From Cohnella zeiphila (GTDB taxonomy: Bacteria > Bacillota > Bacilli > Paenibacillales > Paenibacillaceae): 64,000 nt of DNA. Every line of letters starts with the position of its first letter. Position 1 is the first letter of the stretch. Positions 33,040-41,014 of this stretch are shown here, one piece after another. The stretch spans positions 124,001 to 188,000 of the forward strand of contig NZ_JACJVO010000033.1 in assembly GCF_014212055.1 (NCBI RefSeq). The letters are read 5' to 3'. The position numbers and the translations under genes were made by a program. The notes beneath the pieces were generated by a model. It had not been told where the DNA came from. It searched no databases and saw only the letters and a list, made by a program, of their open reading frames with translations.

Positions 33040-34665
33040 TTATTTGACAAGCGCCTTCAGCCGGTCCAGAATCGGCGCGGGCTCGCTGCCGTCGGTCACA
33101 ACCTCGATCAGGACCGGGCCGTCCAATTCCCGCGTGAACGCCGGAATGTCCGAAAGGTCCTCCAGACGTTCGACGGTCATCGTGCGGATGCCCGCGACGC
33201 TCATCATGTCGGCGATCGAGATGCGCTCCTGCTTGTAGTCGGGAATGGATCGCTTGTAAAGGAACTTCTGGCCCCTCTCGACATAGGACAGCATGGCGTT
33301 GTTGACGATGATATAGATCACCGGCATCTTGTATTCCTTGGCCGTCAGAATATCCATGCCGTTCATGAAGAAGCAGCCGTCGCCGGCGATAACGGCAACC
33401 GGGCGCGTCGGATCGGCGGCATGCAGGCCCGCGCCTCCGGCGATTGCCGATCCCATGGCGCCGTAGTCGAGATTGATCTCGAAGTCTCCCCCTTCGGCGA
33501 TGTCGAGATATTTCAGGACGAAGTTCGTAAACTCCCCGATATCGCAGACGTACCGGGTGTTCGCCGGCATGACCGAACGAAGGCCTTCGAGGAACAGGCG
33601 CAGCGACAGGCCGGCATGGTTGCGCTCGTAGGGGTCGTTGACCGGCACCGGCTTGCGGAACGAGGCGGCGGACTTGCGCGTATTGGCCGCAAGGTACGGC
33701 ACCGCTTCCCGCAAGTCGCCAACAATCGCGACGTCGGGTTTGAACACCCTCCCCAGCACGCTCGGGTCGCGGTCGATGTGAATGACCTTCCTTCCCGCGA
33801 CAAGCACATCGTTGAAGTTGCAGGTGGACGCTTCGCCCAGGCTCGTACCCAGAATCAGCACGCAATCCGGTTCTTCCGAGTTGACGTAGTCGCTTGCCGC
33901 ATTCGTGCTGGAGAAGCCGTAGTTGCCCAGATTCAGGGCGAAGTCGGTGGGCACGACGCCTTTGCCCGCCGGCGTCGTAACGATCGGCCACTTCAGATGC
34001 TCGCTCAGCCGCTTGATCTCCTCGGTCAAGCCGCGGCCGCCCCGGCCAACCATGATCAGGCCTCGGGAAGAACGGTCGATGAGCTCCGCCGCTTGCGCGA
34101 GAGCAGCCGGCTCCGGCCTGACCGCTTGCAGGTCGGCCAACGACGCGGGCTCGGGCAGCGGCTCCGGCGCCTCTGCGCGCTGCACGTCGATCGGGATGGA
34201 AAGGAAGACCGGTCCGCACGGAGGCGTCAGCGCGATTCGAACCGCCCGGTCGAGTTCGGCCAGAACGTCCTGTTCGTCGAGAATCGTCGCGGTGTACTTG
34301 GTGACGCCCTTCACCATCTGCTCGCCGTCCAGCTCCTGAATGGCCCCTTTGCCCATCTGCCAGCGGTTGATGTACCCCGCGAGGATCAGCATCGGCGCTT
34401 TGGCCCGCATCGCGTCCGCGATTCCGTTCATCATGTTGCTGACGCCGACGGCTCCCGCCCCGGCGCAGACGGCCAGCTTTCCGGAGGTGCTGGCGTAACG
34501 CGCGGCCATATACGCCGCTCCGGCTTCGTTCTTGGTGATGATGGGCTTTATGTCGACGTCAATCAAGGAATCGTACAGCGGACCGACGATGCCGGCCGGA
34601 ATTCCGAACACGTACTCGACGTTGCTGGCTTTCAAATAGTGAAGTATGGCTTCCGCTATTTTCAT
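33040..34665 (-). CDS. Thiamine-diphosphate-dependent enzyme, acetolactate-synthase type
   Basis: 541 residues with the three domains of this family. The cofactor-activating Glu is E47 in ITKNEAGAAYMA; the central domain carries VGRGGRGL near 205; the ThDP/Mg motif is GDG CFFMNGMD to VNN about 30 residues later. Members join a decarboxylated 2-keto acid to an aldehyde or keto acid. No small regulatory subunit or ilv genes are near, so it is not the biosynthetic acetolactate synthase. Start at the second ATG, 9 bases behind GGAGGAG. It lies 17 bp after the GAF gene. Confidence 0.9.
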   Translation of the reverse strand: MKIAEAILHYLKASNVEYVFGIPAGIVGPLYDSLIDVDIKPIITKNEAGAAYMAARYASTSGKLAVCAGAGAVGVSNMMNGIADAMRAKAPMLILAGYINRWQMGKGAIQELDGEQMVKGVTKYTATILDEQDVLAELDRAVRIALTPPCGPVFLSIPIDVQRAEAPEPLPEPASLADLQAVRPEPAALAQAAELIDRSSRGLIMVGRGGRGLTEEIKRLSEHLKWPIVTTPAGKGVVPTDFALNLGNYGFSSTNAASDYVNSEEPDCVLILGTSLGEASTCNFNDVLVAGRKVIHIDRDPSVLGRVFKPDVAIVGDLREAVPYLAANTRKSAASFRKPVPVNDPYERNHAGLSLRLFLEGLRSVMPANTRYVCDIGEFTNFVLKYLDIAEGGDFEINLDYGAMGSAIAGGAGLHAADPTRPVAVIAGDGCFFMNGMDILTAKEYKMPVIYIIVNNAMLSYVERGQKFLYKRSIPDYKQERISIADMMSVAGIRTMTVERLEDLSDIPAFTRELDGPVLIEVVTDGSEPAPILDRLKALVK

Positions 34666-34682
34666 AAAGCCCATCTCCTCCG

Positions 34683-35123
34683 TTATCCAAGTAATATCTC
34701 TCTATATTGTTCCACGAGCTCTTCCGCCTGACGAACTTCCTGTTCCGTGAACGAGTGCAGACGGCCGATAGAAGCCACGACCACGATCCCGCGAACGGCC
34801 GAGCCGTCCGTAACGGGAAGAATCAGAATGCTGTCGATGCCGAACAGGAAGAACTCCTCGGCCGACCGGGGGTCGTTCTTGACGTCCTGCACAAAGACCG
34901 GCTTGGGATTCCGGACCATCTCGCGGAGCAGCTGATCGTTCTCGACGAGAACCGGGCTTGCCGCGTGCACGCTCTTCCATTTCTCGTTGCCTAGGTGATC
35001 CGTCCTGGTCTTGAGAACGGGACTTAATTTCCCCTCCTTGATACGGTGGTAGGCGATGTCCTGCACGTTCGTAATCTGTTCCAGCCGGCCGAACAGTTCC
35101 TGAAGCCGTTCCGTTACGATCAT
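34683..35123 (-). CDS. Stand-alone GAF domain protein
   Basis: 146 residues, essentially one GAF domain: PVFVQDVKNDPRS near 75, FFLFGIDSILILPV near 90 and GIVVVASIGRLHSFTEQE near 112. GAF domains bind small ligands, often cyclic nucleotides or haem. Its ATG follows the chemoreceptor stop codon directly (TGAATG) and its ribosome site GAGGAGG lies inside the chemoreceptor's last codons, so translation is coupled. It may act as a separate ligand-sensing subunit for the soluble chemoreceptor, which has no sensory domain of its own. Confidence 0.88.
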   Translation of the reverse strand: MIVTERLQELFGRLEQITNVQDIAYHRIKEGKLSPVLKTRTDHLGNEKWKSVHAASPVLVENDQLLREMVRNPKPVFVQDVKNDPRSAEEFFLFGIDSILILPVTDGSAVRGIVVVASIGRLHSFTEQEVRQAEELVEQYREILLG

Positions 35124-36218
35124 TCAACCAACCTCCTCATCGCCGGCGTACGACCGGATCTTGCCGTTCAGCTGCGTCGCCTGCTCCCGCAATTGGCGGG
35201 CGGACGCCAGCGATTCCTCCATCATCGTCATCTGCTCATCCGTACAGACCGCGATCTCCCGCGTGCCGGCTTGCGAGACCTCGGTAATCGAGACGGTCTC
35301 CTGCACGGATACGAGTATCTGCTCCGCGCTGGCGCTTACTTCCTCCGTGACGCTCGATACCTCCTGGACCTTGAAGGATACCTGCTCCGTCAACGTCACG
35401 ATCTCCTGGAACGACCTGCCTGCCTCATCCACGCATTCGTAGCCCGCTTGAATCTCGGCGGAGACCCGGTTCATCGCTTCCTTAGACTCCCGGGAGCTTT
35501 GGCGGATATGGGCGACGGTATTGGCGATGTCCTTGGCGGAGGTCGTGGATTGATCCGCCAGCTTGCGAATCTCGTCGGCCACGACGGCGAAGCCACGGCC
35601 GTATTCGCCCGCCCGCGCGGCCTCGATCGCCGCGTTCAGCGAGAGCAGTTGAATCTGGCTGGCGATCTCCGCCATGATGAGAGTGACGCGGTCGATCTCT
35701 TCGGTGCGGAGATCCATCTGCGCGACGGCGGTCGAGGAATCCGACGCCGCTTCCGAGATGATCTGCATCTGCGCGACGGCCCGTTCGATCGATTGCAAAC
35801 CCTCGCCCGCCTTCTGCGCGACTTCGGCCGTCTCGTTCGCCAGCGCCAGGGAAGACTCCGCGATCTGCTCCATTCCCTTGCTCACTTCCGCAAGCATGAG
35901 CTGGTTCCCGCGCGCGCTCTCGGCAATCGACTCGCTGCCCGAGGCGATCTGCCGGATCGATTCTGAGATTCCCGCGACCAGGTCCGTGCAGAACTCGATG
36001 TTGCCGGCTAAAGACACGGACGTGTTCGCCAGGGCTCCGGACATCTCCGAGATGCTGCCGATGAATTCATCGTCCGGCCGCCCGTTCGGGGCGGAGCTCT
36101 CGGGAGATGGCGGCGGGGCGCCGTTGCCTTGATCGACCGAGCCGGCGCCGCGGGACGATTGGCCGTTTCGCCGGATCCATTTTTCCAAGAAGCTGATTTT
36201 GCTACGCCTTTCCTTCAA
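35124..36218 (-). CDS. Soluble methyl-accepting chemotaxis-type protein
   Basis: 364 residues, entirely soluble with no transmembrane helix. A Pro/Ser-rich stretch (30-45) precedes a long coiled coil containing the chemoreceptor hairpin tip IQLLSLNAAIEAARAGE and GRGFAVVADEIRKLADQS at about 200-235. There is no PAS, GAF or haem-binding sensory domain; the adjacent GAF protein may supply sensing. Expression is set by a sigma-D-like promoter and a c-di-GMP-I riboswitch, both unusual controls to find together. First gene of a five-gene operon. Confidence 0.92.
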   Translation of the reverse strand: MKERRSKISFLEKWIRRNGQSSRGAGSVDQGNGAPPPSPESSAPNGRPDDEFIGSISEMSGALANTSVSLAGNIEFCTDLVAGISESIRQIASGSESIAESARGNQLMLAEVSKGMEQIAESSLALANETAEVAQKAGEGLQSIERAVAQMQIISEAASDSSTAVAQMDLRTEEIDRVTLIMAEIASQIQLLSLNAAIEAARAGEYGRGFAVVADEIRKLADQSTTSAKDIANTVAHIRQSSRESKEAMNRVSAEIQAGYECVDEAGRSFQEIVTLTEQVSFKVQEVSSVTEEVSASAEQILVSVQETVSITEVSQAGTREIAVCTDEQMTMMEESLASARQLREQATQLNGKIRSYAGDEEVG

Positions 36219-36379
36219 CGTCCTTCTCCTCCAGCATCTCGCTTATTCGAACGCAACCCAGTTTGCAGGCCGAACCGCGCACGGTCATTCGCCGGACCAG
36301 GGCGCGTCTCGATCGGCATCGCTCACCCTCTTTCGCGGCTCTGGCGCCTTTCGCAGGAGGCGGCATCTCCGCGGGCAAC

Positions 36380-36410
36380 AAAAAAAGGGCTTTCGACAAA
36401 CGAAGCCCTT
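36380..36410 (-). terminator. Expression-platform terminator of the c-di-GMP riboswitch
   Basis: AAGGGCTTCG pairs with CGAAAGCCCTT (one bulge) and is followed by TTTTTTTG on the minus strand, 20 bases past the aptamer and 160 bases before the chemoreceptor start. Confidence 0.9.
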
Positions 36411-36429
36411 GCTGCCCATGAGGAAACAG

Positions 36430-36514
36430 AAGTTGGCAGCCCGGCGATCATAGTTGGTACCGTAGACCCGTGGCTTTGCGTCGCTGTCTTTCGACAGGTT
36501 TGCCGTTGCAACTT
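36430..36514 (-). ncRNA. c-di-GMP-I (GEMM) riboswitch aptamer
   Basis: The minus-strand RNA has the GEMM-I signature parts in order: closing stem AAGUUG...CAACUU, the GGCAAACC strand, a CUGUC-GAAA-GACAG hairpin with the GNRA tetraloop, the receptor strand GACGCAAAGCCACGGGUCUA, a second helix, and CGCCGGGCUGCC at the 3' side. These closely follow the Vc2 aptamer of Vibrio cholerae. The G of GGCAAA expected to contact the ligand is kept, favouring c-di-GMP over cGAMP. GCUGCC at its 3' edge is complementary to GGCAGC just before the terminator, offering an alternative pairing. Confidence 0.95.
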
Positions 36515-36559
36515 ATTTAATTATGACGATAGACACTCCATCGCTCCTGCGTATCCCAT

Positions 36560-36586
36560 TTATCGGTATCTTAGTCCTAGGTTTTG
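36560..36586 (-). promoter_or_regulatory. Sigma-D (FliA)-like promoter upstream of the riboswitch
   Basis: The minus strand reads CAAA (36583-36586), 15-bp spacer, ACCGATAA (36560-36567); the Bacillus sigma-D consensus is TAAA-N15-GCCGATAT. A start about 7 bases on would put the aptamer roughly 38 bases into the transcript. Sigma-D control is normal for chemoreceptor genes. Confidence 0.65.
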
Positions 36587-36663
36587 ATAGGTAAATGGAT
36601 ATTTTCTCGAAAAATAACAAGGAAATTAGTGAAAGCGTTATCAAATGTTGGTATAATGTAGTT

Positions 36664-37743
36664 TTATGAACCGATTAAATCCGCGGCTTGCTTCATGATT
36701 CGGTCTATGATTTGTTGGGCCGTATCCTCCGGCGTCAGCATTCGGGTCCCCTGGCCCGCCCACAAGGACAAATACTCCGCCTGCTGCTGCATGCTTGCCG
36801 CATTGCGGATATCGCGGGTCACGGTATTTTGCGCGGGAAAAGCGAGAGGCGATATTCCGCTTGCCTCCCATTGCCGAATAAACGCGTTGGCGATGCCGCG
36901 GGCCGGCCTTCCCGAGAATGCCTTGGTCAGCACCGTGCTTTCTTCGTCGCTTGCAAGCAGCGCTTTTCGATAGGCTGCGTTGGTTCCGGCTTCGATGGCG
37001 GTCAAGAAGCGCGTCCCCATCTGCACCCCTTGCGCGCCAAGCGCCAAAGCCGCCGCCAGGCCTCTGCCGTCCATAATCCCGCCCGCCGCGATAACGGGAA
37101 TCGTTACTTGATCCGCAATCTGCGGGACGAGCGCCATCGTTCCGATATTCGCTCCCATCGGATGAGCATCAAGGGCGAAGGTACCGCGATGGCCCCCCGC
37201 TTCGCTGCCTTGGGCGACGATCGCGTCGCAGCCCGACTCCTGCGCAAGCTTCGCTTCCCGTACGGTCGTCGCCATGGCGACGACCCGATGCCCGGCCGAT
37301 TTTGCCGCGAGCATACAGGAAGCCGGCAATACGCCGAAAGCCGTGCCGATGACAGGCACCTTCTCCTCCAGCAGCACTTCAAACTGCTGTTCGAACCGAT
37401 ACGGCGTATGCACTTCGTTATCCGTTGCGCCGGGAATCCCAAGATGACGGCGCATCTTGTTCAGCTCGCTCTGAACTTCACGAATTCGCGCGTTATCGTC
37501 GCCAGGTTGATAGACGAACAAATTCACGCCGAAGGGAGCCGCGGTCCGTTCCCTAATTCGGCGAATGGCCTCCCGGATGTCTTCCGGCTCCATATAGGCC
37601 GCCCCGAGCGTGCCGAGTCCGCCCGCCTCGGAGACGGCCGCCGTCAGTTCGGGCGTCGACGGCCCGCCTGCCATTCCGGCGAGAAAGAGCGGATAGCGGA
37701 TCGCAAATTGCTCGCACAACGCGGTTTGCAATGTGATTTTCAT
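36664..37743 (-). CDS. Nitronate monooxygenase (2-nitropropane dioxygenase family)
   Basis: 359 residues, FMN-dependent TIM barrel. Family motifs: PLFLAGMAGGPSTPEL at the N-terminus, IGTAFGVLP near 132, AQGSEAGGHRG near 177 with the catalytic-site His, AAGGIMDGRG near 220 and GAQGVQMGTRFL near 236, the phosphate-binding part. It oxidises nitronates such as propionate 3-nitronate to aldehydes. The upstream gap (37744-38117) holds a terminator for the next gene and nothing else recognised. Confidence 0.93.
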   Translation of the reverse strand: MKITLQTALCEQFAIRYPLFLAGMAGGPSTPELTAAVSEAGGLGTLGAAYMEPEDIREAIRRIRERTAAPFGVNLFVYQPGDDNARIREVQSELNKMRRHLGIPGATDNEVHTPYRFEQQFEVLLEEKVPVIGTAFGVLPASCMLAAKSAGHRVVAMATTVREAKLAQESGCDAIVAQGSEAGGHRGTFALDAHPMGANIGTMALVPQIADQVTIPVIAAGGIMDGRGLAAALALGAQGVQMGTRFLTAIEAGTNAAYRKALLASDEESTVLTKAFSGRPARGIANAFIRQWEASGISPLAFPAQNTVTRDIRNAASMQQQAEYLSLWAGQGTRMLTPEDTAQQIIDRIMKQAADLIGS

Positions 37744-37895
37744 AGAATATCATCCTATCTTGTTTGATCGTATCTTCGCATTCTTCCGTCTAATGTTTCC
37801 CGGGACGAGGCTGCGGATTCATCATACAATGAGGCGGATATTCTGTAAAATGCATATCCAAGATGACGTCCATCCGGTTATGTGATGGCGAATCC

Positions 37896-37947
37896 GAAAA
37901 AGAAGCACTCCAACGACGCCCTGACAGGCGATCCTTGGAGCGCTTCT
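37896..37947 (-). terminator. Long-stem terminator after the 38.1-kb gene
   Basis: AGAAGC-CTCCAA pairs with TTGGAG-GCTTCT, with an inner GCC...GGC hairpin and CTTTTTC-type tail on the minus strand. Confidence 0.75.
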
Positions 37948-38117
37948 TCTGCCCGCGAAGTTTTTCGTCTCTTGGCTCAGAGCTTTATAGCGCTTTCCGG
38001 CTACCTTCAAAATGAACGTGCAAAACCTCCATCCCCCTCTTGATTCATGAGGATGAAAGTTTACATTCTCTTCCGGAAGTCGGCACTCTCCGAATGGGCC
38101 GATGAAGTGTTATTGAT

Positions 38118-38585
38118 TTAATATTCTCCTTTGATGACAAAAAACGAGCCGCGAATCGTTCCGGCCAGTTTGGACTTCTGGGTGGCAAACTTAAACTTCG
38201 CTTCTGCCAGCTCCTTCGGTACTTCCATCCCCTCGGAAAGCTTGAAGCCGACCGCGCGCTTCTTCGGATCGTCAATCGTATACAACACGTTGACCTCAAG
38301 TCCGTCCTCATAAAAGACGAAGGTCCAATCGATATTTTCCACTTGAAGGCGCGACGTCTCCAAGGGCTTGGCCGCAAATTCAAGACCTCGTTCTTCTTTC
38401 AAAATGCGGTTTACATAGATCAGGGTATCCTGGCTTTCGCCAGCGGGTACAACCGTAAATTCGCGCTTGTATTTGTTCATGAAATAACGGGCTTCATTCG
38501 CGCGCAATCCGGCAAGCGCTTCCGCCACGGGCGAAGACTCCAAACCAATCGTAGACACATTTTTGAAATCAACGGCATAGGACAT
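38118..38585 (-). CDS. Uncharacterised small soluble protein under a twin-operator promoter
   Basis: 155 residues, not recognised. It is soluble and mixed alpha/beta, with an aromatic stretch DWTFVFYEDGLEVNVLY in the middle and a basic C-terminal part ending GSFFVIKGEY. There is no signal peptide or catalytic motif. Start at the second ATG (MSYAVDF), 9 bases behind GGAGCG. Its consensus promoter with two matching palindromes shows that it is a tightly controlled single gene. Confidence 0.7.
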   Translation of the reverse strand: MSYAVDFKNVSTIGLESSPVAEALAGLRANEARYFMNKYKREFTVVPAGESQDTLIYVNRILKEERGLEFAAKPLETSRLQVENIDWTFVFYEDGLEVNVLYTIDDPKKRAVGFKLSEGMEVPKELAEAKFKFATQKSKLAGTIRGSFFVIKGEY

Positions 38586-38603
38586 GTGCATCGCTCCTTT
38601 CCT

Positions 38604-38652
38604 GACACCAAATGGTGTCTTGATTATAGGACACTATATGGAGTCATGTCAA
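38604..38652 (-). promoter_or_regulatory. Consensus promoter with two similar palindromic operators
   Basis: Minus strand: -35 TTGACA (38647-38652, inside the end of the phospholipase gene), 18 bp, -10 TATAAT (38623-38628). One operator, GACTCCATATAGTGTC, fills the spacer (38630-38645) and a second, perfect-armed GACACCATTTGGTGTC, lies downstream of the -10 (38604-38619). Centres are 26 bp apart. Such a layout implies strong repression by a dimeric regulator not encoded next to it. Confidence 0.8.
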
Positions 38653-40065
38653 CAGGAACGATAGTTCCAATCCGTATTCCGCCGGATTCAGTTCGAAGGC
38701 GAGCCCCTGCCATGCGAAGTCTCCGCTCTCTCCCCTCCGCCGGTTCTCTCCGGCGATGGTTCGGTAAAGCCGCAGCGCCTCGCGATCGTCCATCCCGGAC
38801 GTATCCCGGTCCAAATGCTCGGAGAGCAGTTGGCCGCGCAGCGCGCGAACGGCCTCCGGGTTCCAGAACGTCGCATTCAGCTCCGTATGGCCGTAAAGCG
38901 AATTCGAATGAAGATTGCAGGAGCCGATCGTCGCCCAAGCGTCGTCGATCAGCATGATTTTGGCATGCACATAGATGCTGCCGCGTCCCCCGTCTCCGTT
39001 CGGCCCGGCTATGCCGGCTAGCGTAAAGCGCTCGTATCGTCCGAGCGCTTCCATGTGTTCGAAGAAGCTTCGCTTGTCCGGATTTTTCCGGTATTCCCGC
39101 ACATGCCCTTCCGGCTCGGCCGGCACAAGCAGCACCACCTCCACTCCGCGCCGCAGAGCCTCCTCCAGATGTGCCGCTATTTCCGGAACCGGAATGGCCT
39201 GATTCTCGATGTAGACGGAGCGGCGGGCGGCGTCGATCGCCTGCTTGTACTGTTCCAGAAGAGTCCGCTCACCTTCCGCTAAGCCGAAGGGTTTGCCTCC
39301 TGGAGTCGGCTGACTGCCGTAATAGCGTTCTTTGTATACGTTCCGCTGCATTTGCAGCAAAATGTCGCCTCGCGCGGCGGATATACGATCGGGGAAAGCC
39401 ATGACCTCGTCTGCTCCGCCGCCCCACGTCCCGTCCCGCTCCCTTCTCTCGCTGGCCTCGTTCCACCGCTGGACGAAGTTGTGATGAACGTCGGTTGCGG
39501 AAGGGCCGCTCACTTCGACGTAGATATCGTGGCGATGCCCTATGCCCGCATGGCCGGGTTCAAAGGTTCCGTAGGTCGGATTGATTCCGCCGACGAAGGC
39601 GGTCTCGGACGGATGGCCCGCATCGATCAGCCAAAATTTTTGGTGTTGGCAGTAGTAGCCGTAGGCGCGGTCCCAGCGGGCCTTCAGCCGCGGTCCGCGC
39701 GTTGCGAGCCATTCGCGGTCGGCCGGGGTTCCCGCGAAGGCTTGGCCGTAGCCGCTGCTCTCCGGATTCGGACGCCAGAAGACGATGCGGACGTCGACAC
39801 CCCGCGCGGCCGCGCGGTCCAGCACGTCAAGCAGCGTCCCGCGGCCGTCCGGCATTTGATAATCCGGCGCCCAGAACGTAACGGACAGCCAGACACTGAC
39901 CTGCGCCGCTTCGACGGCCTCGCAGATGCGCCGGAAAGCGGGAGCGGAGTCCACGAGCGGACGAACCGCATTTCCGCTCCGGACGGGGTACGAAGCATTC
40001 TCGACGAACGGGATATACGGCTCTTGCACGACGTTCGGCTTTTCCTCGCTATGTGCCTGTTTCAT
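38644..40065 (-). CDS. Phospholipase D family protein with two HKD motifs
   Basis: 473 residues. Two HxKx4D half-sites are visible: HQKFWLID near 140, with GGINPTYG after it, and HAKIMLIDD near 370, followed by GSCNLHSNS. Together they form one active site that transfers phosphatidyl or phosphodiester groups. No signal peptide, so it acts in the cytoplasm or at the inner membrane face. The ATG start lies 10 bases behind AAGGAG. It follows the phosphotransferase gene by 22 bp, probably as part of the same operon with LysR. Confidence 0.9.
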   Translation of the reverse strand: MKQAHSEEKPNVVQEPYIPFVENASYPVRSGNAVRPLVDSAPAFRRICEAVEAAQVSVWLSVTFWAPDYQMPDGRGTLLDVLDRAAARGVDVRIVFWRPNPESSGYGQAFAGTPADREWLATRGPRLKARWDRAYGYYCQHQKFWLIDAGHPSETAFVGGINPTYGTFEPGHAGIGHRHDIYVEVSGPSATDVHHNFVQRWNEASERRERDGTWGGGADEVMAFPDRISAARGDILLQMQRNVYKERYYGSQPTPGGKPFGLAEGERTLLEQYKQAIDAARRSVYIENQAIPVPEIAAHLEEALRRGVEVVLLVPAEPEGHVREYRKNPDKRSFFEHMEALGRYERFTLAGIAGPNGDGGRGSIYVHAKIMLIDDAWATIGSCNLHSNSLYGHTELNATFWNPEAVRALRGQLLSEHLDRDTSGMDDREALRLYRTIAGENRRRGESGDFAWQGLAFELNPAEYGLELSFLLT

Positions 40066-40087
40066 CAACGATCGCTCCTTTTGAAAG

Positions 40088-41014
40088 CTAATCTTCCAGG
40101 TTCAAAAGAAATCGGCGCGTGCTTTGATAGGCCTCCTGCCATCCCATCTTCGCGTAGAAGCGAAGCCCGTCGAGCCCCTTGAAATAATAGGCGCCGTACA
40201 GCCGCTCTTTGAAATCCGGAATCGCAACGCCGGCTTTCTCTTGACGGTCTCGGTATGCCTGAACGACGCCGCCCCACGGCATATGCCGGTCGAGAATCGC
40301 AAGGTCCACGAGAAAATCGCCGTACAGGCAGTTGCCGTCGATAATGCCGGTAATCCGCTCGCCGTCCGTCAACATATTCCATTGGTGAAAATCTCCGTGG
40401 ATAAAGCTTCTATACGGCTCATTATACGGGACGTAGGCCAGCATGCGGGTATAGATTTCTTCGAAAACGTCTCTCTCCAAGCAAGACGTCCGATAGAGTT
40501 CATGCCAATTGTCCCAGAACGTCCCCGTTTGATCTTCCGCATAGACGGCAACGGCAAAGTCTTTCCAGGACGCGTAGGCTCCGTTGCCGTCAGGCCGGAT
40601 CCACCCATACCCGTTCGTTGCCCCGACATCCGCATCGGCCAGGCTCGTCAAGATGCCGATCAGTTCCGGCAATAGACGGGCTTGCTCCTCTGCCGTGTAT
40701 TCGGCGAGATTGCGCCCTTCGATTCGCTCCATGATCACGTAGGCCAACCGGCCGGTTTTCCCGAGCGCCATACATTTCGGAACAGGAATGCCCCGGCCCG
40801 ACAGCAAGCCGGAGACAAAACGTTCCGTCTCGTACGCGCCGGCCAGATCGCTGAATTTCAAGACATAGCCTCTGCCATCGTGGACGAACGAAAACGCGCT
40901 GCTCAGGTTGCCGCCGGCGAGCGGCGCAATCTCGGCCGCGCCCGGTCCGAGGTGATTTCGCAGCACTTCCTCGATCTCGCTCCTCGTCACGTTCGGCTTC
41001 TCGTAAGCCGTCAT
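40088..41014 (-). CDS. Aminoglycoside phosphotransferase family protein, hygromycin kinase-like
   Basis: 308 residues. Kinase-like fold with an ATP-loop region LAGGNLSSAFSF, GRGYVLKFSD near 48, the catalytic HGDFHQWNML near 208 and the metal-binding IIDGNCLYGD near 224. The stretches SAFSF...GRGYVLK and ASWKDF resemble hygromycin B 4-O-kinase (APH(4)) more than other APH types, but the second Asp context (IIDGN instead of VIDW) differs. Whether it confers resistance is unknown. The gene overlaps the LysR gene by 4 bp (ATGA). Confidence 0.87.
   Translation of the reverse strand: MTAYEKPNVTRSEIEEVLRNHLGPGAAEIAPLAGGNLSSAFSFVHDGRGYVLKFSDLAGAYETERFVSGLLSGRGIPVPKCMALGKTGRLAYVIMERIEGRNLAEYTAEEQARLLPELIGILTSLADADVGATNGYGWIRPDGNGAYASWKDFAVAVYAEDQTGTFWDNWHELYRTSCLERDVFEEIYTRMLAYVPYNEPYRSFIHGDFHQWNMLTDGERITGIIDGNCLYGDFLVDLAILDRHMPWGGVVQAYRDRQEKAGVAIPDFKERLYGAYYFKGLDGLRFYAKMGWQEAYQSTRRFLLNLED

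Noticed and set aside
33040..34665. Assignment of the ThDP enzyme as biosynthetic acetolactate synthase (IlvB)
   Set aside because: No IlvN, IlvC or leu/ilv genes are nearby and the operon context is signalling; only the broad family is supported.
36199..36587. Open plus-strand frames across the riboswitch region
   Set aside because: They cover the c-di-GMP aptamer and terminator on the minus strand and show no protein character.
37901..37947. Long inverted repeat near 37.9 kb considered as an insertion-sequence end or T-box
   Set aside because: It has a U-tail in the direction of the preceding gene and no partner repeat, T-box motif or transposase; a terminator explains it.
37822..38010. 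62-codon minus-strand frame in the gap before 38118
   Set aside because: It is largely formed by the terminator hairpin at 37896-37947 and has no protein-like features.
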